The notes under the pieces: generated by a model | Seen by the model: only the letters and a program-made list of their open reading frames with translations | Told to the model about the DNA's origin: nothing | Databases searched by the model: none | Program-made: the position numbers and the translations under genes | Shown: positions 1 to 8,665 of the stretch, piece after piece | Position numbering within the stretch: position 1 is the first letter of the stretch | Layout: each line of letters starts with the position of its first letter | Assembly (NCBI GenBank): GCA_010672585.1 | Contig: JAAHGF010000007.1 | Location: 52,077 to 102,656 of the forward strand | Origin: Okeania sp. SIO1I7 | GTDB taxonomy: Bacteria; Cyanobacteriota; Cyanobacteriia; Cyanobacteriales; Microcoleaceae | Direction of reading: 5' to 3' | DNA length: 50,580 nt

Positions 1-129
1 CTGAGGTTAGGAGTCATACCATCCTTAGTAGGTAGGACTTTCACCTACATCCTGTAAGAGTTTGATAACCTTTGGTCGGTTATCCCCTGATTTAGCCTTT
101 TTGGTTTAGGTCAGGAACGAATCGCACAT
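1..129. other. Window-edge sequence, unidentified
   Basis: Frame +1 is open from the window edge to a TAA at 55-57, giving an 18-residue tail. This could be the end of a gene lying to the left, possibly mobile-element related, but I recognise no motif. The rest holds no gene. It lies 3' of the hydrolase on the minus strand. Confidence 0.2.
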
Positions 130-1017
130 TTACTTCTTTTGTAAAAAATCAAGTAACTCTCTATTCACTGTATGAGGAACTTCCTGCTGAATCCAGTGGC
201 CACATTCAGGTATAACTTTTAACCAAAAAGGAGCTGCTATTAGTTTATCTAAACCTTCTGTAAGTTTTTGACTTAAAAAAGAATCTTCTTTTCCCCACAA
301 AATTAAAGTAGGTGCTGTAATTAATGATGGTTTAGGGTTAAAGTTTTTCAACCAGTTTTGAGGTAAAAGAAATTGACGGTAGTGATTAATTGCTGATACC
401 AACGCCCCTGGTTTTTCCAGAGCTGCTTGATAAATTTGAGTAATTTCGGCACTAAAGACACTCTTACGAATAGCTTGTCCCTGAAAAACCCCTTTAATAA
501 ATTCCCTTAAATTTTGTTGAATCAACCATTCTGGAATACCAGGAACTTGGAATGCTAATATATACCAACTTCGCCATAATTGATCTATATTTCCTGTTAT
601 TTCTTGAATCAGTTTTTGTGGGTGGGCCGCGTTCAAAATTGCCAGGCGGTTAAGACATTGAGGAAACTTTTGGGCCAGATGCCAGGCGATCGCTCCTCCC
701 CAATCATGGCCTACAATATGTGCTCTAACATAACCCAAACGTTCAATCAATCCCCGAATATCAGCAGCTAGAGTATCTAAGTCATAGCCGTTATCTGGTT
801 TCTCGGAATCGTTGTACCCTCGTAAGTCTGGTACTACAACTTTATAATGACGGGCCAATGCAGGAATTTGATAGCGCCAAGAATACCAAAATTCAGGGAA
901 CCCATGAAGGAGTATAACTAACTCTCCTTCGCCTTGAGTAACATAATGCAGACGTACATTATTGGTATCTACGAAAAAATGTTGCCATTGAGACTCTAGA
1001 AGACTCATAGTTTGCAA
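130..1017 (-). CDS. Alpha/beta hydrolase, epoxide-hydrolase-like
   Basis: A soluble 295-aa alpha/beta-hydrolase-fold enzyme. It has the HGFPE oxyanion-hole motif near residue 39, DLRGYNDSEKP, the nucleophile elbow GHDWGG (Asp nucleophile, as in epoxide hydrolases and haloalkane dehalogenases) and a C-terminal CGHWIQQE carrying the catalytic His. HGxP plus GHDWGG favours epoxide hydrolase; the substrate cannot be told. The reading frame opens with TTG at 1017-1015. An AGGAG at 1028-1024 sits 6 nt upstream of that TTG but 15 nt from the ATG at 1008, so the TTG start is better supported. It stands alone, on the same strand as the next gene but more than 300 bp away. Confidence 0.85.
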   Translation of the reverse strand: MQTMSLLESQWQHFFVDTNNVRLHYVTQGEGELVILLHGFPEFWYSWRYQIPALARHYKVVVPDLRGYNDSEKPDNGYDLDTLAADIRGLIERLGYVRAHIVGHDWGGAIAWHLAQKFPQCLNRLAILNAAHPQKLIQEITGNIDQLWRSWYILAFQVPGIPEWLIQQNLREFIKGVFQGQAIRKSVFSAEITQIYQAALEKPGALVSAINHYRQFLLPQNWLKNFNPKPSLITAPTLILWGKEDSFLSQKLTEGLDKLIAAPFWLKVIPECGHWIQQEVPHTVNRELLDFLQKK

Positions 1018-1340
1018 TCAACTCTCCTCTATTACTACCAGACTCGTCTAATATATTAGTAGCTTTTGTCTGGCCAATGTGATATTTTTAACTTATCTAT
1101 TTCTAGATTAACATCTGTTCAAGCTATGTGTAGCGAAATACGACATAAGTAGCTTTTCTTATATGAATTACAGATATTGTAAGTTGCTAATTTTTATACT
1201 TATTTCAGAAGAATTTTCTCCATCTACTTAGACTTGATGGAATTGAAGAGGGAGTTGTTTAAAATACTAAATTTGTTTTCTGGGAATTTAGATTAAGGTC
1301 TGCGTCATACCCAAAAGGTTTAACGCAGGAAATTAATAGA
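1018..1340. other. Intergenic gap, nothing recognised
   Basis: AT-rich spacer between two minus-strand genes. It must hold the hydrolase promoter, but I see no clear -35/-10 pair. No repeat shared with the rest of the window was noticed. Confidence 0.5.
1024..1028 (-). promoter_or_regulatory. Shine-Dalgarno that favours a TTG start
   Basis: AGGAG on the minus strand, six bases before the TTG at 1017-1015 of the hydrolase. Spacing to the alternative ATG at 1008 is 15 nt, which is too long for good pairing. Confidence 0.55.
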
Positions 1341-1706
1341 CTATATGACCTGATTCAGACTTAAGTCTTCCTGCGGAAGTTGACTAGAGTTTGGACAAGG
1401 CTGAGTCTGATTTTTCAGCAAATTAGCTAGCTCTTGTAACTGACTAATTGCTTCAGCTCCTTCTAATTTCATTAGTTCGCGATCGTCTCGCATCTCTGTC
1501 CATGTAATACCATAATCTGATACTAGGAAGCGAATCAGATGATTTTCTCCCAAGCTGACCATAAATGAGGCACTATTCATTTTACCTCCGCAGGTATAAC
1601 AAGATGCCAAATACCCTCTATTCTCCAGCACAATTGCTAGAGCTTGCAAGTTCATTACCAGGTCTTGTACAAATTGACGATGTTGTTCTGCAAGTCTCAG
1701 AAACAC
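1341..1706 (-). CDS. DUF1815-family cyanobacterial protein
   Basis: A 121-aa soluble protein whose N-terminal ~95 residues match what I know of the cyanobacterial family DUF1815: LAEQHRQFVQDLVMNLQALA, a CYTCGG cysteine pair, then SDYGITWTEMRDDRELMKLEG. Function is unknown. The CxxC pair near residues 37-40 could bind metal or be redox-active, but that is inference. Translation starts at GTG (1706-1704), supported by a strong AGGAGG at 1718-1713 with 6-nt spacing. The last ~25 residues are polar and probably variable. Confidence 0.8.
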   Translation of the reverse strand: MFLRLAEQHRQFVQDLVMNLQALAIVLENRGYLASCYTCGGKMNSASFMVSLGENHLIRFLVSDYGITWTEMRDDRELMKLEGAEAISQLQELANLLKNQTQPCPNSSQLPQEDLSLNQVI

Positions 1707-2050
1707 TGTTATCCTCCTATCACCACACTCCTAAATTTTAGACTTTTAGTTAAGTTCTTATAAAAATCTGGATATTTAGCTTTTGAACATTCAGTATATC
1801 CCTAATAATTTTTTTAGCACATCTCTCTGAGTAGCCTTGAATACCAGATACTTGATTAGGTTAACTAATAGAATTTTTGAGCAAGGTATCAAGAGCAACA
1901 CCCACCTATACCCTATGTCTTTATTTTGAGAGACTCAAAAACTAAATTTAGGTTCCAAAATTAGCGATTTGAGGAACTCAAACCAGAAAATTATACAAAT
2001 AATTAATCATGGTTATAAGTTAAATAGTATCAAGATGCATTAAAGACCCT
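1707..2050. other. Intergenic gap, nothing recognised
   Basis: AT-rich sequence upstream of the DUF1815-like gene. Apart from that gene's Shine-Dalgarno, no feature was recognised. Confidence 0.4.
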
Positions 2051-2272
2051 TTCATTAATTGATAATGGATAATGGATAATTGATAATTACCTCGGGTTTT
2101 AACCGCTACGGAATTGAATATAAGGAATATTTTCTTTTCTTGGTCGATGGTCGGACAGCGCAGGTTTCGGAGCCATCCCTCGACCGCTTTTTTTCCCTTC
2201 AAAGGGGAGGCTTCAAGGCGCGAATTATTTAATTATTAATTATTAATTATTAATTATTAATTATTCGGTAAG
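2051..2272 (+). repeat. Dispersed element ending in TTATTCGGTAAG (copy 1)
   Basis: A 222-bp intergenic element that recurs almost verbatim at 41743-42115, in part at 28775-28995, and inverted at 20148-20466. It opens with TTCATTAATTGATAATGG. The core holds ACCTCGGGTTTTAACCGC and GGAATTGAATATAAGG. It closes with ATTAATA-type heptamers and TTATTCGGTAAG. The 60-aa minus-strand reading frame inside it also appears in the 41.7-kb copy and is repeat-derived, not a gene. No transposase is encoded, so it is either a non-autonomous mobile element or a spreading intergenic repeat. Confidence 0.75.
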
Positions 2273-2481
2273 GAAGAGTTTTGAGGGAATACAATTCAAC
2301 CTAAACTGTTCTAGAGGTGAGTTGTTAATTTTTTATAGATATTAGATTGTATTGAGATTGGAAACTATTTTATAGATAAAAATCAATAAAATGTATTCGC
2401 TTATTTATTTTATTGATTGCGATAATTTCATTATTCCTAGAGTCAATTAAAGTTCTACATAGATAGAGTTTTAGAGTTTTT

Positions 2482-2726
2482 ATGTCAGTATTCAGCTTTT
2501 AGCAGTGAGCGCTTCACTGCCGGATGCTACGCAAACAGCAATTAGTAATGAATAATAACTTCTCAGGTTTGGGAAGGGAACGCATGGCAGTGACTTTTGA
2601 TTCTTTCTCAATTTCAAAAGTTGCTTTTACCTTCCCAAAAATTAGCTGAAGTCCGCAGTTCCTCCTATAGGAGGCTAGCTAATAGCTAACTGCTGTTTGC
2701 GCAGCATTCCGCAGGAAATGCTTATT
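2482..2726. repeat. Inverted-repeat-bounded intergenic repeat
   Basis: The left part (about 2500-2550, GGATGCTACGCAAACAGCA) and the right part (about 2675-2722) are imperfect inverted copies: the reverse complement of the right part has GAATGCTGCGCAAACAGCAG. The same CTGCGGAATGCTGCGCAAA and AGCTATTAGCT vocabulary recurs near 13490-13540, 34900-34980 and 45948-46137. This suggests a family of miniature inverted-repeat elements. No coding capacity. Confidence 0.5.
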
Positions 2727-3063
2727 TTTTTATACTGCTAGATTATGTTATTGAGTATTGATGTTAATAAACTGTTTTTGACATCTATCAAATTCATCAT
2801 AAATCAAACTTTCACTAAAATTTATTCATAGATTTAAAATTTTTTATAACAGATTTTATTAGTATTTTTTAAAATATCAAAAGTTTGTATCAAGTTTCAA
2901 TTCATTTAACTTTTATGCTACATTAATACTCATCAATTTTGTTAAATAAATACTTTGCGAAGTATTTAACTCTAGGAGTACTCTGATCAATACTTGTTAA
3001 TTAAAATTTAACAATTAGCTATTAAATTTCTCTAATTGTTATTTTAACTTTATAGAGAAATAA

Positions 3064-3276
3064 TTATTCAATTTGCCACCATCCAAAAGCAGGACCAATG
3101 AATCTAACTGTTAACCAGGCAACAATGAGAAACCCAATACCAATCCATGCACCAGTTGAAGTTAACTGCATGAATTTCTGACTTTGACTTTTAGTAATTG
3201 GCAGCCAAGAAATAAACCGTGCTTCTTGGCCGTATTGTTCTCCTAATGATTCTTTACGACGCTTTGCTTCGCCCAT
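3064..3276 (-). CDS. DUF2839-family small membrane protein
   Basis: A 70-aa protein starting MGEAKRRKESLGEQYGQE, the hallmark opening of the cyanobacterial DUF2839 family, then WLPITKSQ and one hydrophobic segment (about residues 44-62) ending FIGPAFGWWQIE. It is probably a single-pass membrane protein with a basic cytoplasmic N-terminus. Function is unknown. The gene stands alone in AT-rich DNA with no obvious Shine-Dalgarno. Its upstream edge lies about 140 bp from the IS1 remnant, so the insertion may have disturbed its promoter region (inference). Confidence 0.8.
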   Translation of the reverse strand: MGEAKRRKESLGEQYGQEARFISWLPITKSQSQKFMQLTSTGAWIGIGFLIVAWLTVRFIGPAFGWWQIE

Positions 3277-3420
3277 AATTATCTCAATAGTTATTTAAGT
3301 GATTTTAATTTAGATCATAACAGTGAGCCTCGACAAGAATAAGCTTTTTTTGTTAAATCTATTTAAGAAAGGAGCAAAAAAGTTAACTTTAAGAATTAGT
3401 TCTTAATCAATTGGTTAATA

Positions 3421-4359
3421 GGTTGTGCATCAAGAAAGTGTGGGAATGGTAATATAACTATTGTCCCTCAATACTTTTAATTGTGATGGAATGTCCTCTA
3501 TGTGGCCATCACAAAACTCAGAAGCATGGAAAAACTAGCAAAGGAAGTCAACGATATTATTGTCCCGAATGCCTGCAAACTTTTCCTACGGAATGCGGAG
3601 CTAACAGTTACACCTTCAACACTCTCTACTATCGCAGACAAGTTAAACCTGAACAAATGCGGATGGTTTTGCAGGCTCATGTCGAGGGTAGTAGTTTAAG
3701 AGTTTAAGAGGAATTAGTCACACAGTGAATCTTGCCTATAATACAGTAGTCAGTTTGGTGAGAGCTGCCTCTTAAAAAGGACAGATGATTCATAATGCTC
3801 ATGTCCAAGATATTGAAACCTCACAAATCAGCAGTGATGAGTTTTGGTCATTCGTCCAAAAAAACAAAAACACTCTCAGGCAAATGAATTAACAGAAGGG
3901 GATTGTTGGATTGGCATGACTCAAGCATCATCAAGTAGATTAATTTTGGCTAATAGAGTCGGCAAACAAAGTCACGAGTTCATCGCAGAATTAATAGCCT
4001 AGCCCAGAAGGAAAAACTAGCTGTAAACATTGGTATACAGATGATGATTGGGGTGGGTATGAACGATTTTTACCACCAAAAGTATAACATATCATAGGTA
4101 AAGACCAGACTCAGCAATTAGAACGAACTAATGGAATTGTCCGACAATAGATAGGTCGGTGGCATCGCACCCCAGAATAAGTTTGGTAAGGTCTGGCAGC
4201 AAACGGAAGTAACAGTGAGGTTAGCGATCGCTTACTTTAATTGGATTTGGGTTCGCCCGTCGCAAGGACAATACAGCAGCCCAAAGATCGGGGCTGGCGA
4301 TCGCCCCTTGGAACTGGAATGATCTAATTACCATTCCCACACTTTGCTGATGCACTACC
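3421..4359 (+). mobile_element. IS1-family insertion sequence, decayed
   Basis: A 939-bp element bounded by near-perfect terminal inverted repeats. The left end starts GGTTGTGCATCA and continues AAGTGTGGGAATGGTAAT. The right end, read in reverse, starts GGTAGTGCATCA with the same continuation. The inside encodes a broken IS1 transposase. Flanks (GGTTAATA left, GATTAATT right) are similar but not an exact target duplication, as expected of an old insertion. Confidence 0.88.
3483..4324 (+). pseudogene. IS1-family transposase (InsA/InsB) remnant
   Basis: The first reading frame (3483-3707) is an intact InsA-like zinc-ribbon: CPLCGH, KHGKTSKGSQRYYCPECLQTF, with four metal-binding cysteines. Further on, several frames hold InsB pieces: LAYNTVVSLVRAA then a stop near 3773, SSDEFWSFVQKK, then GDCWIGMTQASSS, WYTDDDWGGYERFLPPK, GKDQTQQLERTNGIVRQ and YFNWIWV. 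IS1 normally joins the two by a programmed frameshift, but here several in-frame stops and shifts separate the pieces, so it cannot make a working enzyme. The catalytic-domain DDWGGYE and ERTNG motifs remain readable. Confidence 0.88.
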
Positions 4360-4384
4360 GATTAATTTAGCTACTATTCAGATC

Positions 4385-4570
4385 CCCTATCTAAATTTCT
4401 AACTTCTGATTTCTGACTTCGTCAAGTTAACCATGTAGTATCTAATTGACTTCTCTCTCGGTTAAAACACGAGAGATTCTAAGCGGATGTTCTGAATCGG
4501 GTTAAAACCAGGATTCTCCACCTTTAACACTTAACTGTCACCGACAATTAGTCGGTGGTGGCAGTCAAAA
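4385..4570. repeat. Hairpin-rich debris, possible IS200/IS605 end
   Basis: Two clear hairpins lie within 110 bp: TCTCTCG/CGAGAGA (4454-4460 with 4470-4476) and CACCGAC/GTCGGTG (4539-4545 with 4551-4557). A similar hairpin block with GATTCTCC and GTCGGTGG recurs at 44730-44780. Subterminal hairpins without coding capacity are typical of IS200/IS605 ends, but no transposase is present, so the assignment is inference. Confidence 0.35.
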
Positions 4571-4891
4571 ACCACCTAGACGCTCTAACATACTGATGAT
4601 GAATACCATATGCTTTGCGCTTACTTTTTATGATTAATCCTTTCAGAGTGGTTTTACTCAAGGAGCGAGCTATAAATCCCTATCTTTGCTGCCTGTTTGT
4701 CTGTTGCCTTGGTCTTGGTAGCGACATAAGTCCTACTAGTTTCCTTCTGACAGGAATTTCACCCCTACTAGCAAAGGTTTGTCCCGATAAACCTTGTTCT
4801 TACTCCGATTAATATATTATCTAATATTTTGGGATACAGGAGATTAAAATCTCCAACTTGTTTTCATCCATCGGCTGAAGCCTGATGGCTT
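4571..4891. other. Non-coding spacer with hairpins near the helicase 3' end
   Basis: Contains a GGAGATT-AA-AATCTCC hairpin near 4840-4856 and a second palindromic stretch around ATCGGCTGAAGCCTGAT near 4869-4885, just after the helicase stop codon. They could serve as an RNA 3' end for the minus-strand operon, though no T-tract follows. A 65-aa plus-strand reading frame here has no recognisable family. Confidence 0.3.
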
Positions 4892-6424
4892 TCAACTGCC
4901 AAATTCAAGGTAATCAATCTTGGCAAAAGGACTAAGAGCTACTAAAATTTGCTTGCCATAACTACGACGAATTACACGACTGTCCAACAAAGCAACAACA
5001 CCTTGAGATTCCCTGACAGAAGCAATAGCACGTTGTAACTCCTGTAGTGCCTTTGGTAAAAGGTATAATCTAAACCAATCTAAACCCTGTTGCTTATAAA
5101 AATTTACTCGTCCAGATACTAAAGGATTTTCCAAAGATGGAAGGGGTAAAGTAGCAATTATTAATAATTTAGGTGCTTTTAATTCCCTTTGATGCTTTTG
5201 CCAAAACTCCCAACCAGTAATCAAAATGCCTTGTTCTCCAGGATAACTTGTTTCTACTTGAACTCGGGAACCAAATTCAGAGGCCAAAACTGCGCCCACT
5301 TGAGCTTTCAGTGGTACATCTCCAATGATGATCGCTATTAATCCATCAACAGTACTGGAACTGATATACAATAAAGTCCTAATTTCTTGAATTAATGCTT
5401 CCTGAAATTTAGGTGTATTTGGCATGGGCAAACCATTGGGCAAATATAGTTGAATCATCTCATTGTGGCGATCAGGGGAAAATTTAACGCAGGTCAAGTC
5501 CCCTAACCCCATCATCTTTCTATAGTTAGAAGCTTGGGCCTCTAAATCCAATGCTCCTCCAATAATCACTACAGGTTGTTGAGTCCAAATATTTTTGAGA
5601 GCTTCAGATAAATCACAAGGAGTGCAGTATAAAGAAAATGACCCTCTCTGGCGATGAATTTCTGCCCACTTTAGTTGTCCATCGCTTTGCCACCTCAACC
5701 AAAAATCATTATTCAAATGATGACGATGTAATTCCTTGTTTCTTGGAGTCAATGACAAACGTTCGATGAGATTTTGTAAAATCTGCTCCTCATCTTGTTC
5801 TATTAAGTAGCAACTGTAGGGGTTTGCTGGATGTTGGAAGAGCGATCGTGTTAAGTTTATCCTGGCTTCACGAATAAAGTCAGCTCGATCAGAGTAAACT
5901 TGCATTAGTTGATTCCAGTCAGCAGATAAAAAACTGGTAGTTAAATAATTTTGGACCCAAGTTTCTAGATCGTCTGCCCAATCTATAATTGTGGGAATAC
6001 CTTGAGAAAACTGCCCATCTTGCCATTGTTTAACTAACCAAGCTTCAGGAGTTATCAGGAGTAGTCCATTAAAGTCAGGGTCTTGTTGTGGATAGGTTTG
6101 GATTGCTTTATTGGGCAGTGATGAGCTACTGTATGAATTATTTGCAAGCAACTTAGGAATTTCTACCCCAAGTAAATGTTGCTGTACTTGGTGAGGAGCA
6201 ACTAATATTGTTTTTTGAGGCCACATTAAAATTGGTACTAGGTAGCTTAACTGATATTGTTGATTATGACTACCTGGTGGAGACCCTGTTTGAATCAAAG
6301 CACTACGTCCCAGTCGCAAGGCCCTCGCTACTAAACGTGCCATCGTCAAATTATGAGGCCAGTGAGGTTCATTTTGCGATCGCAGGAAATTAAGCAGGGA
6401 TCTATGGACTTCTACTTCGATCAC
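4892..6424 (-). CDS. DinG-like (Rad3/XPD-related) helicase
   Basis: A 510-aa soluble protein with a shortened superfamily-2 helicase layout. The N-terminal half has a degenerate P-loop-like LIQTGSPPGSHNQQ (about residues 43-57), ILVAPHQVQQHLL (motif Ia-like) and IIDWADDLE where a DEAH box is expected. The C-terminal half is a good match to the DinG/Rad3 C-terminal domain: GILITGWEFW, LPLPSLENPL, WFRLYLLPKALQELQRAIASV and GVVALLDSRVIRRSYGKQIL. The weak Walker motifs suggest reduced or altered ATPase activity. The GTG start is only 5 nt after the stop of the upstream pentapeptide gene, so the two are probably co-transcribed and perhaps translationally coupled. Confidence 0.75.
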   Translation of the reverse strand: MIEVEVHRSLLNFLRSQNEPHWPHNLTMARLVARALRLGRSALIQTGSPPGSHNQQYQLSYLVPILMWPQKTILVAPHQVQQHLLGVEIPKLLANNSYSSSSLPNKAIQTYPQQDPDFNGLLLITPEAWLVKQWQDGQFSQGIPTIIDWADDLETWVQNYLTTSFLSADWNQLMQVYSDRADFIREARINLTRSLFQHPANPYSCYLIEQDEEQILQNLIERLSLTPRNKELHRHHLNNDFWLRWQSDGQLKWAEIHRQRGSFSLYCTPCDLSEALKNIWTQQPVVIIGGALDLEAQASNYRKMMGLGDLTCVKFSPDRHNEMIQLYLPNGLPMPNTPKFQEALIQEIRTLLYISSSTVDGLIAIIIGDVPLKAQVGAVLASEFGSRVQVETSYPGEQGILITGWEFWQKHQRELKAPKLLIIATLPLPSLENPLVSGRVNFYKQQGLDWFRLYLLPKALQELQRAIASVRESQGVVALLDSRVIRRSYGKQILVALSPFAKIDYLEFGS

Positions 6425-6429
6425 AAACT

Positions 6430-7947
6430 TTAACCCAAATAATAAAAGCTGTTGATAAAATCAACTACCTTATCTTTAGAAGGCAAAGAAAATGTTTGCT
6501 CTTTTATATTTTGACAGTTTTTTTTACCAAAGTTTGGATTACTACTTACTACTAAACTCTGACCAGTTGAATTATTTAAAATCAACTGAGTAGGGCTAGA
6601 AAAAAAAGCAATTTTGCCTCTAACAGACTCGATAATTGTTTGAATTCGCTGATTTTTTTTGACAAGCTGTTTCATTCCTATTTCTAATTCTAATATCTTG
6701 GCATTCATTTTTTGTAAAGGAATATTTTTGACAATTTCTATCACGTTAACTTGAGCTTTTTTAGCATCAGCGAAAGGAAAAATCACAATAAATGCTAGCA
6801 GAAATAAAAGTTCATCACTATCTACTCTAAAATTCAAAATAGTTTTTCGGTAGCTAACTTCAATGCTGGGAGGGCGAGTAATAAAATTATAATTCTTGGC
6901 CAAATGATAGTAAGTTGTCGCAAGAGCTACATTACCTTTTAGGTCTAAAGGTAAATCAACAATAATTTGAACTGTTGGGGATTTTTGGTTAAAAAATCTC
7001 TTAGATTCTGCTGATGATTTAAAATAATAGACTTGGCTATGATCTCCGTTGGGGCTAGTATCAATCCATTCACAAACAATTTCCTCAGCTTTAATATTTA
7101 ATCTGGGGACTTCATAAAGTTTTGCTCCAGTCAAAATTGCCCCTGATAAATCTACTCCCACTAAATCAGCTCTAATTAAATTAGCTTCAGTTAAATCAGC
7201 ATGAACTAAACTGGCATTAGTTAATTTTGTATTAGTTAAATTTGCTCCACGAAGATTTGCCCCACTCAACTTAACATTACTCAGGTTAGCATTAGTTAAG
7301 TCAGCTCCATTAAGAGTAGCCCATCTAAGATTAGCTCCATTTAGCTTGGCATTCCTGAGATTAGCCATACTTAGATCGGCCTGTCTTAATTCAGCATGGG
7401 TAAAATCAGCTCCTTGCAGATCTGCTTTTGTCAGATCAGCGCTATGTAGGTCAGCTTGTTCTAGATTAGTTCCTTGTGCTATGGCAACTCGTAGATTTAC
7501 ATTACTAAGATTAGCTTGGCTTAAGTTTGCTTCTGTCAGGATAGCTTCTCTCATATCAGCACCACTGAGATTAACTCGCTGAAGATTAGCTTGAGTCATA
7601 TCTACCCTGATTAATTCTCCTCTAAGTAGTGTAGCTTCTACTAATTGAGCTTCAGTCAGATTTGCCTGGACTAGATTGGCCACATTTAAAGTAGCTTGGT
7701 TCAATATTGCCTTGTTGAGATTGGCACCGCTAAGACGAGCTACATTAAGATTAGCCTTACTGAAATTTGATTCACTAAGATTTGCACCACTAAGATTAGA
7801 GACAAATAGGGCAGCATTACTGAAATTACTTTGACTTAAGTTCATCTTACTGAGGTTAACTTCTGTCAGGTTGATGGCAGTAAAATTTCTTTCCCCTTGT
7901 GCATATCTTTTGACTAATTCGTATCTTCTGAATATTTCTTCTGACAT
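6430..7947 (-). CDS. Pentapeptide-repeat protein with conserved C-terminal domain
   Basis: 505 aa. Residues ~22-275 are pentapeptide repeats of the A(D/N)Lxx type (LSGANL, LTEANL, LQGADF), which fold into a right-handed square beta-helix. The last ~220 residues form a separate domain with CEWIDTSPNGDHSQVYYF, IIVDLPLDLKGNVALATTYY and a hydrophobic segment FLLAFIVIFPFADA. The C-terminal part aligns with the protein at 8666-10243, so they are paralogues. No biochemical role is known; pentapeptide proteins act in DNA mimicry, scaffolding or signalling. It is followed 5 nt later by the DinG-like helicase, hinting at a DNA-linked role (inference). The antisense 78-aa frame is a shadow of the repeats. 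Confidence 0.85.
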   Translation of the reverse strand: MSEEIFRRYELVKRYAQGERNFTAINLTEVNLSKMNLSQSNFSNAALFVSNLSGANLSESNFSKANLNVARLSGANLNKAILNQATLNVANLVQANLTEAQLVEATLLRGELIRVDMTQANLQRVNLSGADMREAILTEANLSQANLSNVNLRVAIAQGTNLEQADLHSADLTKADLQGADFTHAELRQADLSMANLRNAKLNGANLRWATLNGADLTNANLSNVKLSGANLRGANLTNTKLTNASLVHADLTEANLIRADLVGVDLSGAILTGAKLYEVPRLNIKAEEIVCEWIDTSPNGDHSQVYYFKSSAESKRFFNQKSPTVQIIVDLPLDLKGNVALATTYYHLAKNYNFITRPPSIEVSYRKTILNFRVDSDELLFLLAFIVIFPFADAKKAQVNVIEIVKNIPLQKMNAKILELEIGMKQLVKKNQRIQTIIESVRGKIAFFSSPTQLILNNSTGQSLVVSSNPNFGKKNCQNIKEQTFSLPSKDKVVDFINSFYYLG

Positions 7948-8665
7948 CTGTTATTGATTAACTCAAGTTGACTAAATATTTTTTTCTACTGAATTTTAAT
8001 ATGATTTTTTTATATCAATTAGTTATTTGTACAAAATAAAAGTAGGTAATCTAATCAAGTTAACTGTTAGACTTGAAGCCCATATTAATTTTCTGGTTCT
8101 AGCAGTCTTAAATAATTTGTAAAAAATCCAGGAATAGAAAATAAATCTAACAGCCTTTTCCTTAATTCCAAAATATTTTATGCCAAATTAAAATTAACAC
8201 TGCTACATTAATCATCAAGATACAGAAGATTTTATCTAAGTGATGTAGACCAGTAGCGGGCAAGATGGCCGACCAAAAAAGTTTTATTGTTAATGTTTGT
8301 ACTTCATATGATTGTAATTTGCTGTATTTATCTTGCTTTGACTTTTAAGATCAAATTTTGTGTCGAGTTTTTTTCAACTCTATCATTTTATAGTTTGCTG
8401 CAATTTAGGTGAAGTACAAAATTCAATATTTTAGGGAATAGGGGAAAATCTTAAATCTCTTTTAGAGAAGAAGATTTTCTCTCACAAAGTTTTAGTTAAT
8501 CTAGAGCCATTGTATTGTATTGTATACAAGTTTTCTATTCTACTAATGTAACAAATATTTTATTCTGGTATCAGTCCCATTAATATAAAATAACAAACAA
8601 CTCTAAAAGAATAAAACTTTTAAATTTGAGATAATCATTATTGATAATGATGCTGTATGAATAAA
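7948..8665. other. Intergenic gap between pentapeptide paralogues
   Basis: 718 bp of AT-rich spacer holding the upstream region of the 6430-7947 operon. TTGTATTGTATTGTATACAAG-like direct and inverted short repeats occur near 8510-8530. No gene, tRNA or strong terminator was recognised. Confidence 0.45.

Noticed and set aside
2020-2202. 60-aa minus-strand frame, repeated at 41658-41873
   Set aside because: Both lie wholly in the dispersed TTATTCGGTAAG element; the identity reflects repeat copies, not protein selection.
4615-4812. 65-aa frame after the IS1 remnant
   Set aside because: No ribosome binding site or recognisable motif; it lies in hairpin-rich debris.
7346-7582. 78-aa plus-strand reading frame antisense to pentapeptide repeats
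   Set aside because: Composition (LRLA, SAPLRSA) is the mirror of the repeats on the minus strand; it is a shadow.
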